A stretch of DNA of 13,768 nt from an uncultured bacterium (lineage in GTDB: Bacteria > Cyanobacteriota > Vampirovibrionia > Gastranaerophilales > Gastranaerophilaceae): assembly GCA_900314375.1 (NCBI GenBank), contig OMVC01000016.1, forward strand, positions 1-13,768. The letters run 5' to 3'. Under the pieces are notes generated by a model that saw nothing but the letters and a program-made list of their open reading frames with translations, was not told the DNA's origin and made no database searches. The translations under genes were made by a program, and so were the position numbers. Shown in pieces: positions 6,666-13,768 of this stretch; positions within the stretch are counted from its first letter, which is position 1, and every line of letters begins with the position of its first letter.

Positions 6666-8329
6666 TGATAAATACTACACCAACAATATCATATAATTAT
6701 CCGACATCATATCTGCATCAAAAACAATATACTCAATCTGTTAATATACCCAAAACAGATACACCAAACACTTATGATGTCAACATTTATCCTGCTCAAA
6801 CTTCTTCTCTGTATTATGACCCGCAACCGAATGAATTAACACATACCAGTTGGTTCTATGTAAATGATGTTCATGGGAAAATGACAAAAATGGAACGCAT
6901 AGTCAACGTTGCGGAAGAATTTGTAACGACACCGTCAAACACAGCATTTCCTAATTTCTTTACAAACTCAACCGAAAATATTTCAAAATTTAAGGTAAAT
7001 TCAGGAGATATTTTAATAGGCGCGAACCCAAAGAACAATAAAGTTGCAAGCGAATTTTTAAGATGGTGTAAATTTGATGCGAGCATCCCCGGAAATCATG
7101 AGTTTGATGTACCCAACCCTGCAAATCTGGCTCAACTAATAAAAGATACAAATTGCACATTTTTAGCTGCAAATATAAAAGTTAAGTCAGGTTCTCCATT
7201 AGAAGGACGTTTTGAAAGTTCAAAAATAATAGAACGTGACGGACAAAAATACGGTCTTATAGGGATTTCGCCATCAGATATGCTCGAACGAGTAAAAATG
7301 AACCCGAGCATGGCTGATATTGAAGTTCAAAATATTGAAAATACAATCAACAGTGTTAAAAATGAAGTAAAAGCCTTACAATCTCAAGGCATAAATAAAA
7401 TAATATTATTGTCGCACAGCGGGTTGCAAAACGATAAAAAAATAGCAAAAGAAGTAGAAGGTATTGATATTATATTTAGCGCTCATACACACGATTTAAT
7501 AAAAGATATAAAACCGGGCGAAAATTTATTCTACTCAAAAAACGGTGAACCCGTTGTCATAACCCAAGCAGGAAAAGATGGGGAAAATGCCGGAGTATTG
7601 AATGTTGATTTTGATAAAAACGGTGTAATCAAAAAAGTTCAAAATAATATTATTGATATTAACAATTACAATCTTCCGTTACATATAAAGGATTCGGTTG
7701 AAAAAATCATCGGAAAACCTGATGTAGTTGCTATTGTAAAATCAGCAGTAGCACCGCCAAAGCATAGACTTATAGAAGACAATCCGCACGGCAATTTGAT
7801 TGCAGACGCAATGAGAAATGAACTGGGTACAGACATTGCGCTTTTAAATGCCGGAAACATCAGAGGTCATTTCTCCGAAGGGAAAGTCGATACAAGACTT
7901 GTAGCAGACATTACTCCATTTGAAGACAACATGATGATATTAGAATTGACAGAAAAACAGATAATTGACGCTATAAAAGTCGGAGTAAAATCACTTAGAA
8001 CAGGTTCTAAACCGGGAATTATGCTTGTTTCCGGAATGAAATATACTTGCGACAAAAAAGGGAACCTCATTAGCGCTGAATTTATCGACAAAAATGGAAA
8101 CTCACATACAATAAATGTTAACAATCCGTCAGAAACGAAAAAATATACCGTTGCAACAGATGATTTTATAGCTACGGGAGGAGATAACTATTTCCCGACA
8201 AATCAAAACCCTGATTATGTTGTACAAACATTTTATTTAGATAAAAATAAACTGGCTTGTGATTATCTAAAAAAATTCAACGAACCTATTGAAATTAAAT
8301 CGGACGGCAGAGTGAATATAATAGATTAA
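6665..8329 (+). CDS. 5'-nucleotidase/UshA-family metallophosphoesterase without signal peptide
   Basis: 554 residues, two domains. The metallophosphatase half (about 62-330) shows the metal-binding blocks in order: NDVHG (67-71), SGD (113-115), GNHEFD (143-148), SHSG (250-253) and AHTHD (273-277, where the family usually has GHTH). The 5'-nucleotidase C-terminal half (about 340-545) shows NPHGNLIADAMR (373-384), NAGNIRG (395-401, usually NGGGIR) and the substrate-stacking loop TGGDNYF (504-510). Family members hydrolyse nucleotides, UDP-sugars or cyclic nucleotides, usually in the periplasm or outside. Here the first 57 residues are Tyr/Thr/Asn/Gln/Pro-rich, with no hydrophobic segment, and an in-frame stop at 6650-6652 rules out a longer N-terminus. 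It follows the peptidase-like gene on the same strand. Its stop shares TTAA with the convergent ligase gene. Confidence 0.9.
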   Translation: MINTTPTISYNYPTSYLHQKQYTQSVNIPKTDTPNTYDVNIYPAQTSSLYYDPQPNELTHTSWFYVNDVHGKMTKMERIVNVAEEFVTTPSNTAFPNFFTNSTENISKFKVNSGDILIGANPKNNKVASEFLRWCKFDASIPGNHEFDVPNPANLAQLIKDTNCTFLAANIKVKSGSPLEGRFESSKIIERDGQKYGLIGISPSDMLERVKMNPSMADIEVQNIENTINSVKNEVKALQSQGINKIILLSHSGLQNDKKIAKEVEGIDIIFSAHTHDLIKDIKPGENLFYSKNGEPVVITQAGKDGENAGVLNVDFDKNGVIKKVQNNIIDINNYNLPLHIKDSVEKIIGKPDVVAIVKSAVAPPKHRLIEDNPHGNLIADAMRNELGTDIALLNAGNIRGHFSEGKVDTRLVADITPFEDNMMILELTEKQIIDAIKVGVKSLRTGSKPGIMLVSGMKYTCDKKGNLISAEFIDKNGNSHTINVNNPSETKKYTVATDDFIATGGDNYFPTNQNPDYVVQTFYLDKNKLACDYLKKFNEPIEIKSDGRVNIID

Positions 8330-9672
8330 CAATAATTATTCTTTTCTAATCCAATTAAATAATTAATCATTTTCGCAACATTTTTATGCCAAGCCCCATT
8401 CCATTTTTTAAGAATAATATCTGCAGGAGTAATGCCTTTAGACACCAGTGTTTTTATTTCCTGTAAAAATAATTCTTCACCGGTTTGTGCATCTTTTAGA
8501 GATTTCTCTGCAATTTGTAAAATCACTTTTGCATAATCAACCACCTTGGCTTTTTTAATTTCTGTCTGCAATCCGTTTTTTGGAACATTATATCGCAATT
8601 CAGAAAAATCTTTATACTGAAGATGTTTTAACAATTCCTCGCACTCACTCATGGCATTATTATCATACAAAATACCTTTATAAATTGCAGGAATAGCATA
8701 TTTCAAGGTGCCGCCTACGCAATCATGATTTCTTATTTCAATAAAATTCCTCAATCTTACTTCAGGAAAGCACAAGTTTGCCTGAAGTTCATAATCTTCT
8801 ATTGACGGATACAAACCATGATAACCATCTTTTATAAATTCTTCAAAAGTAATATTCCCGTTAATTTCGACAGGTTGCCCTTCTCGTTGTATAAATATCA
8901 TTGGGGTTTTCAAAACACAATCAATATAATCGTCAAATGAAAACTCCTCACTGATTTTTCCCGCAAAACCGCATCTGTCACTATCTGTATTTATCCAAGC
9001 TAAAGCCCTAAATGATTTATAACCTGTATCCACTCCCCCGCGGATAGGCGAATTGGCAAACATTGCAGTCATAAACGGAGCTAATTTATTTGCAAGTTTG
9101 TACTTGCGCATAGCATCTTCTTCTGATTTAAAATCTATACAACACTGGATTCCAGCGGTTTCGCGCATCATAACATCAGACAAAATTCCCCACAAATATG
9201 AAGCCATTATTTTATAACGTCTTTTTGGAATCAGGTGAATATTCTTGCTTGTTGTTAATGGTGATACCCCGTAACTTAACAGTGCAAAATTTTTATCTCC
9301 TATCGTTGATAATAAATTAGAATTTATATTATCTATCTTTTCTTTCAAACGAAAAACCGTACTTTCAGGTTTTGTACTTATTTCTATTTGGGAACCGGGT
9401 TCCAGAGTTAGTGTATCATGTCCTTTTGCAAGCCCTATAATATTTTTATTATCGACTATATAATCCCAATGATCTTTGCCGGCGAACTTTGATAACAATG
9501 AACAAACTCCATCACAACCCCAATAATCAACGGTTTCATAACTTTCTGTATTTATTGGCAATCTTTCGAACTCCAAACCCAATTTATAATCACAAGGTTG
9601 TGTATAACCTTTTGTGTATAATTTTAATATTTCACTCCTATCTAATACTTTAGACTTTAATTCTAACATCAT
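8326..9672 (-). CDS. gshA: Glutamate-cysteine ligase, plant/proteobacterial (GCS2) type
   Basis: Joins L-glutamate and L-cysteine with ATP to make gamma-glutamylcysteine, the first and limiting step of glutathione synthesis; cytoplasmic. Family signatures in order: GLEFERLPI (32-40), LTLEPGSQIEIST (88-100), RYKIM (152-156), MMRETAGIQCCIDF (168-181), ANSPIRGGVDTGYKSFR (206-222) with WINTDSDR after it, and FPEVRLRNFIEIRNHD (302-317). The 448-residue length fits. Two ATGs lie in tandem at 9672 and 9669; the second is better spaced (six bases) from the AAGGG ribosome site, so the protein may be one residue shorter. The region upstream is shared with the divergent ksgA. No gshB is visible in the window. 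The related EgtA of ergothioneine synthesis is less likely, since no egt partner is nearby. Confidence 0.92.
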   Translation of the reverse strand: MMLELKSKVLDRSEILKLYTKGYTQPCDYKLGLEFERLPINTESYETVDYWGCDGVCSLLSKFAGKDHWDYIVDNKNIIGLAKGHDTLTLEPGSQIEISTKPESTVFRLKEKIDNINSNLLSTIGDKNFALLSYGVSPLTTSKNIHLIPKRRYKIMASYLWGILSDVMMRETAGIQCCIDFKSEEDAMRKYKLANKLAPFMTAMFANSPIRGGVDTGYKSFRALAWINTDSDRCGFAGKISEEFSFDDYIDCVLKTPMIFIQREGQPVEINGNITFEEFIKDGYHGLYPSIEDYELQANLCFPEVRLRNFIEIRNHDCVGGTLKYAIPAIYKGILYDNNAMSECEELLKHLQYKDFSELRYNVPKNGLQTEIKKAKVVDYAKVILQIAEKSLKDAQTGEELFLQEIKTLVSKGITPADIILKKWNGAWHKNVAKMINYLIGLEKNNYC

Positions 9673-9746
9673 TATCCCTTTTCAAATTCATAATATCATA
9701 ACAATACTTAAAATAACAAATAAAAAAATATATACATTGCTCTGTG

Positions 9747-9760
9747 TATGATATTATAAT
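9747..9760 (+). promoter_or_regulatory. Candidate -10 region of ksgA, possibly giving a leaderless mRNA
   Basis: TATGAT (9747-9752) and a perfect TATAAT (9755-9760) lie directly before the ATG at 9768. Use of TATAAT would start RNA at about the ATG itself. No convincing -35 box is present at 16-18 bases, and no Shine-Dalgarno site precedes the ATG. The divergent gshA shows a similar TATGAT at 9700-9695. Confidence 0.45.
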
Positions 9761-9767
9761 CAGTAAG

Positions 9768-10604
9768 ATGAATTACTTTGAACGGGCAAGATACTTTAGA
9801 ACAAAAAAAAGATTAGGGCAAAACTTCCTAATTGACGGGGAAGTTATTTCCGACATTATAAATTATGCAAACATTTCTCCTGACGATACGATTATTGAAA
9901 TCGGACCGGGAGTCGGATTTGTAACAGAACAGCTTGTAAGACACGCCAAAAAAGTTATCGCAATCGAACTTGATGAAGAAGCAATAAAAGAACTAAAAAA
10001 ATTAGATGCCCCGAATTTAGAAATTATCCACAACGACATTTTAAAAACTGATTTATCCTCACTTTGCCAAGAAGATATAAAAATAGTTGCAAATATTCCA
10101 TACTATATAACCAGTCCGATTTTAGCACATTTATTAGGGGAAATTGACGATTTAAAAAATAAAAATCGAGCAAAGATAAAAGATATTATTCTTATGGTAC
10201 AGGAGGAAGTTGCTTTGAGAATGGTTGCAAATGAAAATTCTCAAGGGAAGCAATACGGACTTTTGACTATACTTTCGCAATTTTGGGCAGACGTAAAAAT
10301 TTTAAGAACAGTGGGCAGAAAATGTTTTTATCCTGCGCCAAAAGTAACCTCTGCACTTGTAAAACTCGATGTGAGAAAAGAACCGTTGTTAAAATTATCC
10401 GATTATTCACATTTTAGGAAAACAATACGCGCAGGCTTTGCTCAAAGAAGAAAAAATATTAAGAACTGTCTGCTAAACGGAGGTTTCCCAAAAGAAAAAG
10501 TTTTTAACGCGCTATCAAAACTAAACATTGACGAAAACACCAGAGGGGAGAAACTTTCTATAGAAACTTTCGGCAAATTATCCGAGGAATTGCTAAAGAA
10601 TTAA
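9768..10604 (+). CDS. ksgA: 16S rRNA (adenine 1518-N6/1519-N6)-dimethyltransferase
   Basis: Dimethylates the two adjacent adenosines in the helix 45 loop of 16S rRNA using S-adenosylmethionine, late in small-subunit assembly; its loss gives kasugamycin resistance. Signatures: LGQNFL (16-21), the SAM-binding EIGPGVG (44-50), acidic VIAIELDEEAI (63-73), HNDIL (88-92) and the catalytic NIPYY (109-113). The C-terminal basic region with FAQRRKN is typical. The 278-residue length fits. I chose ATG 9768 over the in-frame GTG at 9744 because the extra eight residues would be encoded by the -10 box region and the family normally starts close before LGQNFL. No ribosome site is visible, consistent with a leaderless transcript. 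The 3' end overlaps the convergent small gene by four bases (TTAA). Confidence 0.95.
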   Translation: MNYFERARYFRTKKRLGQNFLIDGEVISDIINYANISPDDTIIEIGPGVGFVTEQLVRHAKKVIAIELDEEAIKELKKLDAPNLEIIHNDILKTDLSSLCQEDIKIVANIPYYITSPILAHLLGEIDDLKNKNRAKIKDIILMVQEEVALRMVANENSQGKQYGLLTILSQFWADVKILRTVGRKCFYPAPKVTSALVKLDVRKEPLLKLSDYSHFRKTIRAGFAQRRKNIKNCLLNGGFPKEKVFNALSKLNIDENTRGEKLSIETFGKLSEELLKN

Positions 10605-10867
10605 ACCTTTCTCCAAGGCGCCCAAACAGAATCTTTTATAAAGAGGTCACCGCTATACTGATGAATACAGTCGATTACCGAAAACTCATCAGATGGGGTT
10701 TTATTAACTACAGTCCTGCATCTAATATCAGGTAACACAGAACGCACCGCTGATTTTACCATTTCATTTAATCTTTCTTCTGCATGTATTTTTTTTTGCT
10801 GCTGTAATTTATGTTTTTTAGCTTTTATTAATGCATCAAGAGATGACTGTACGCTTGCGACTTTCAC
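10601..10867 (-). CDS. Small basic hypothetical protein downstream of asd
   Basis: 88 residues, family not recognised. The GTG start at 10867 has an excellent AAGGAG site seven bases upstream, which argues that this is a real gene. Residues about 5-45 are rich in Lys, Gln and Glu and probably form one long helix or coiled coil, starting SVQSSLDALIKAKKHK. The second half has two cysteines (50 and 67) and ends VWAPWRKV. There is no signal peptide or membrane segment. It lies 31 bases after asd on the same strand, so it is probably in the same operon, but a link to aspartate metabolism is not implied by its sequence. The stop shares TTAA with ksgA. Confidence 0.7.
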   Translation of the reverse strand: MKVASVQSSLDALIKAKKHKLQQQKKIHAEERLNEMVKSAVRSVLPDIRCRTVVNKTPSDEFSVIDCIHQYSGDLFIKDSVWAPWRKV

Positions 10868-10898
10868 TTATTTTCTCCTTGTTATTTTACCTTGCAAT

Positions 10899-11921
10899 CT
10901 AATAAAGCCCCATCTCTATTACTTTTTTACATATTCTAACAGTATTAAGCGCTGCGCCGATTCTTAAATTATCAGCAACACACCACAGGGAAATACCGTT
11001 ATCAAATGCGATATTTTTTCTTATTCTGCCGACGAATACAGGATCTACGCCCGAAGAATCTTTTGTTGTCGGATATTCAAAATTATCAATATTATCAATA
11101 ACTTTAACACCAAATGTATCATTTAAGATTTCTCTAACTTCATTTGGTGAAACTTTTTGTTCAAATTCAATATCAACCGCTTCGGAGTGGCTGTTAAATA
11201 CAGGTACTCTAGCTGCCGTACAAGAAATAGGAAGATTTGGATCAAGATGCAAAATTTTCTTTGTTTCGTTTACGACTTTCATTTCTTCTTTCGTATAACC
11301 GTTTTCACAGAACACATCAATTTGAGGTAAAACGTTAAATGCTATTTCCTTTTTGAACGCATCAGGAGTAAAACTTTCGCCATTCAATGCAGCTTTAGTA
11401 TTTTCTCTCAATTCGTTTATAGCCTTTAAGCCTGCGCCCGAAACTGCCTGATAAGTAGAAACTATAAGACGTTTTATTTTAAATTTATCATTTAACGGTT
11501 TCAATACAAGCATCAATTGGGAAGTTGAGCAATTCGGATTTGCAATAATTCCGTGATGATATTTTAAATCATCATCATTAACACCTGCAATAACTAACGG
11601 CACATCATCTTCCATACGAAAAGCAGAAGAATTATCGATTAGCACTCCGCCGCGTTTTACAATTTCGGGGGCAAAATGTTTTGATGTCCCGCCGCCTGCC
11701 GAAGCTAAAACAATATTTACACCGTTAAAACTGTCAGGAGTTGCTTCTTCTACAGTATATTCTTTCTCTTGGAATGTTATTTTTGAACCTGCACTTTTTG
11801 CGCTTGACAAAAATTTTATAGTATTAAAATCAATTTTTAATTCATCAACAATTTTTGTAATCTCTCTTCCAACAACACCTGTTGCGCCCAAAATCGCAAT
11901 ATTAGCTTTTTGTCTTTCCAT
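10899..11921 (-). CDS. asd: Aspartate-semialdehyde dehydrogenase
   Basis: Reduces L-aspartyl-4-phosphate to aspartate semialdehyde with NADPH, the branch point to lysine/diaminopimelate (peptidoglycan), threonine and methionine; cytoplasmic. The NADP-binding GATGVVG is at 12-18, the catalytic cysteine C131 in NPNCSTSQL, the QAVSGAG segment at 158-164, and the catalytic histidine H245 in RVPVFNSHSEAV. The 340-residue length fits the family. An AAGGA ribosome site lies about ten bases before the ATG. On the minus strand upstream, TATTAT-like boxes are present but no clear promoter. The small basic gene follows 31 bases downstream. Confidence 0.97.
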   Translation of the reverse strand: MERQKANIAILGATGVVGREITKIVDELKIDFNTIKFLSSAKSAGSKITFQEKEYTVEEATPDSFNGVNIVLASAGGGTSKHFAPEIVKRGGVLIDNSSAFRMEDDVPLVIAGVNDDDLKYHHGIIANPNCSTSQLMLVLKPLNDKFKIKRLIVSTYQAVSGAGLKAINELRENTKAALNGESFTPDAFKKEIAFNVLPQIDVFCENGYTKEEMKVVNETKKILHLDPNLPISCTAARVPVFNSHSEAVDIEFEQKVSPNEVREILNDTFGVKVIDNIDNFEYPTTKDSSGVDPVFVGRIRKNIAFDNGISLWCVADNLRIGAALNTVRICKKVIEMGLY

Positions 11922-12030
11922 AATTTTTTATTCCTTATTCGGCTATTTCTTACCAAAACATAATACTACAAGAATAATATTTTTTGCAAGACAAGCTTAA
12001 TAAATATTAATTGACATTTACTAATGGGAT

Positions 12031-12048
12031 ATTAGCCACATGGCTAAT
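12031..12048 (+). terminator. Short hairpin with weak T-tract upstream of the glycosyltransferase
   Basis: A perfect 7-bp stem ATTAGCC/GGCTAAT with loop ACAT is followed by TTTTGTTTAG. It lies between divergent genes, about 60 bases before the glycosyltransferase ATG, where no plus-strand gene ends nearby. It could be an attenuator, an operator-like palindrome downstream of the TTGACA at 12011-12016, or a weak leftover terminator. Apart from this hairpin and TTGACA, I see nothing in the 11922-12108 gap. Confidence 0.35.
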
Positions 12049-12108
12049 TTTGTTTAGTTCTTTAGGATAATAAAATATTTAAAGATATTTGAATTACGGG
12101 AGCTTTGA

Positions 12109-13233
12109 ATGGAAGAATTAGTAAATAGCACGAGAGATACAAAAGAAAAATCTTTTGAAATAAAAAATAAACAAATAATGCCACCCAAAGTTTCCGTAAT
12201 CATTCCTGTATATAACGTTGAAAAATATTTAAGAGAATGTCTTGATAGTGTTGTTAATCAAACATTGAAAGATATTGAAATTATATGTATAAACGACGGT
12301 TCAACAGACAAATCCGGAGAGATTTTAAATGAATATGCATACAAGGATTCAAGAATAATTGTCATTAATCAATATAATAGTGGCGCAGGAGCTGCAAGAA
12401 ATGCAGGTTTAGCCATTGCAAAAGGGAATTATTTAGCCATATTAGATTCAGATGATATATATAACACATCAATGCTTGAAAAAATGTATAAAAAAGCGAG
12501 CAAACAAGATTTAGACATTGTAATCTGTCGATGTTCTATTTTTAATCAAACAAAAAATCATACCTCGCGAACTAATCATACTATTGTCAAAAAATATCTG
12601 CCTAAAAAGGAAACCTTTAATTGCACAGATATCCCTCAGCACATAATAGGATTCTGCATAGGTTGGACTTGGGATAAATTATACAAACGTTCATTTGTCG
12701 AGAAATACAAATTAACTTTTCCACAAATTCATAATTCAGAAGACGGAATGTTTGTATTTTTATCATTGTGCTTGGCTGACAGAATTTCAATTATAAAAGA
12801 TCATTTAGTAATACATAGAATTAATACAAAGACTCAATTGTCCGAGCGCAGAGATGAAGCACCTTTTTGCTTTATAGAAGGAGCTTTGGCATTAAAAAAG
12901 GCGCTTGAAAAATATAATATATATTCAATGGTTGAACAGAGTTATATTAATTGGTTTGTTGAACATAGCTTTTGGCATTTAGACACATTAAACCTCAAAA
13001 ATTCACATGATTTAGAAGTTATTCTTTATAAATTATTTGAAGAAATGGGGGTATACAATCATAATGCAGATTATTTTTATGAATATAATAACTACGAAAA
13101 ACTTAAATTTATGATTAATAAGGTTCCTTATGACGTGTGCAAGCAGATATCAAACTTTAGAAATAATAAAAACAAGACACATAAAGTAATAAATTTATTT
13201 GGTATAAAAATTAAAATCAGACGAGGAGCTTAA
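12109..13233 (+). CDS. Family 2 (GT-A) glycosyltransferase
   Basis: Transfers a sugar from a nucleotide-sugar donor, probably to a lipid-linked or surface polysaccharide intermediate at the inner face of the cytoplasmic membrane; the sugar cannot be told. The GT2 catalytic domain begins at VSVIIPVYN (28-36), with NDGS (62-65), GAARNAG (94-100) and the metal-binding DSDD (113-116). The C-terminal half (about 200-360) is the usual variable acceptor region with aromatic stretches. It ends in a basic tail FGIKIKIRR (364-372), possibly a membrane contact. An extra 24 residues precede the domain; I keep this start because GGGAG sits six bases before ATG 12109, whereas ATG 12178 has no ribosome site. 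A second, related gene begins two bases after the stop, so the two form an operon. Confidence 0.92.
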   Translation: MEELVNSTRDTKEKSFEIKNKQIMPPKVSVIIPVYNVEKYLRECLDSVVNQTLKDIEIICINDGSTDKSGEILNEYAYKDSRIIVINQYNSGAGAARNAGLAIAKGNYLAILDSDDIYNTSMLEKMYKKASKQDLDIVICRCSIFNQTKNHTSRTNHTIVKKYLPKKETFNCTDIPQHIIGFCIGWTWDKLYKRSFVEKYKLTFPQIHNSEDGMFVFLSLCLADRISIIKDHLVIHRINTKTQLSERRDEAPFCFIEGALALKKALEKYNIYSMVEQSYINWFVEHSFWHLDTLNLKNSHDLEVILYKLFEEMGVYNHNADYFYEYNNYEKLKFMINKVPYDVCKQISNFRNNKNKTHKVINLFGIKIKIRRGA

Positions 13234-13234
13234 T

Positions 13235-13768
13235 ATGCCGAAAGTATCTGTAATCATTCCTGTATACAATGTTGAAAAATATTTAAGACAATGTTTAGAT
13301 AGCGTAATAAATCAAACTTTAAAAGATATAGAAATTATTTGTGTAGATGATGGTTCAACAGATAATTCAGGAAAAATTATTGATGAATACGCTGCAAAAG
13401 ACAGAAGAATTAATGTTATCCATAAAGAAAACGAAGGTTATGGAAAAGCTATGAATGTGGGCATCTCTCATGCAATCGGAGAATATATCGGGATTGTTGA
13501 ACCTGATGACTATATTGAGCCTGACATGTATAATGAACTCTACAATATAGCTATTGAAACAAATATAGATTTTGTAAAATCTGATTTTTACCAATTTAAT
13601 GAAGATTTGATTCATTACAAAATGAAATTAGATTGGTCAAAGAGCCATTATAATAGAATTATAAATGTTCAGAGTGAAAAATCGATATTTAATTTAATGA
13701 TGAACACTTGGACTGGCATATATAAAACAGAGTTTTTAAGAAATAATAATATTCGTTATAATGAAACC
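13235..13768 (+). CDS. Second family 2 glycosyltransferase (3' end cut by window)
   Basis: 178 residues are visible from ATG 13235, with GAGGAG six bases upstream, inside the end of the previous gene. The domain starts at once with VSVIIPVYN (4-12), then VDDGS (37-41) and EPDD (89-92) at the metal-binding position, a common GT2 variant. Residues 4-59 match residues 28-83 of the preceding enzyme at 46 of 56 positions, then the two diverge, so donor and acceptor specificity probably differ. Membership of a surface-polysaccharide cluster running to the right is inferred from the tandem arrangement and the translationally coupled spacing. Confidence 0.9.
   Translation, partial: MPKVSVIIPVYNVEKYLRQCLDSVINQTLKDIEIICVDDGSTDNSGKIIDEYAAKDRRINVIHKENEGYGKAMNVGISHAIGEYIGIVEPDDYIEPDMYNELYNIAIETNIDFVKSDFYQFNEDLIHYKMKLDWSKSHYNRIINVQSEKSIFNLMMNTWTGIYKTEFLRNNNIRYNET

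Noticed and set aside
9744..9767. GTG start for ksgA eight codons upstream
   Set aside because: The extra codons coincide with the TATAAT promoter box, there is no ribosome site, and the family normally starts near ATG 9768.
12178..12180. Internal ATG as the true start of the first glycosyltransferase
   Set aside because: It would match the start of the second enzyme, but no ribosome site precedes it, while ATG 12109 has GGGAG at proper spacing.
13367..13615. Minus-strand 82-codon ORF
   Set aside because: Shadow of the second glycosyltransferase, whose plus-strand reading frame has clear GT2 motifs.

Overview
The window looks like AT-rich bacterial chromosome (roughly one third G+C by eye). 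The most likely source is a non-photosynthetic relative of the cyanobacteria, of the gut Gastranaerophilales/Melainabacteria type. The clues are a tRNA-Glu with the cyanobacterial/plastid pattern (G1 opposite U72, no encoded CCA), a plant-type glutamate-cysteine ligase, Asn/Lys/Ile-rich proteins, and secreted and cell-envelope genes mixed with housekeeping genes. This placement is an inference from sequence feel; no database was searched.

Layout. Positions 1-1600 (minus strand) hold a truncated lytic transglycosylase (cell-wall cleavage) and a secreted eight-cysteine protein of unknown function. Positions 1713-3791 (plus) hold methionyl-tRNA synthetase and a small exported TonB-C-domain protein. 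Positions 3792-4108 are a compact non-coding block: a 64-bp tandem repeat bounded by inverted ends, a 12-bp hairpin, an inverted partial copy of a tRNA 3' end, an intrinsic terminator, tRNA-Glu(UUC) and a textbook promoter for that tRNA. Positions 4119-5126 (minus) encode an OLD-like TOPRIM protein without an ATPase domain. Positions 5204-8329 (plus) encode two proteins without signal peptides: a candidate papain-fold cysteine peptidase and a two-domain 5'-nucleotidase/UshA-like phosphoesterase, the latter preceded by a possible seven-codon leader ORF. Positions 8326-9672 (minus) encode glutamate-cysteine ligase. Positions 9768-10604 (plus) encode the 16S rRNA dimethyladenosine transferase KsgA. 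Positions 10601-11921 (minus) carry aspartate-semialdehyde dehydrogenase followed by a small basic protein. From 12109 to the right edge there are two tandem family 2 glycosyltransferases, the second cut by the window, probably the start of a surface-polysaccharide cluster.

How the genes relate. There is no single pathway. MetRS, tRNA-Glu and KsgA serve translation; Asd feeds lysine/diaminopimelate, methionine and threonine synthesis; the ligase starts thiol synthesis; the transglycosylase, TonB-C protein and glycosyltransferases act at the envelope. Genes are tightly packed: two convergent pairs share a single TTAA as both stop codons, and two genes have a -10 box so close to the ATG that leaderless mRNAs are plausible.

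The least explained parts are the repeat block beside tRNA-Glu, the stand-alone TOPRIM protein, and the tandem unsecreted-looking peptidase and nucleotidase.
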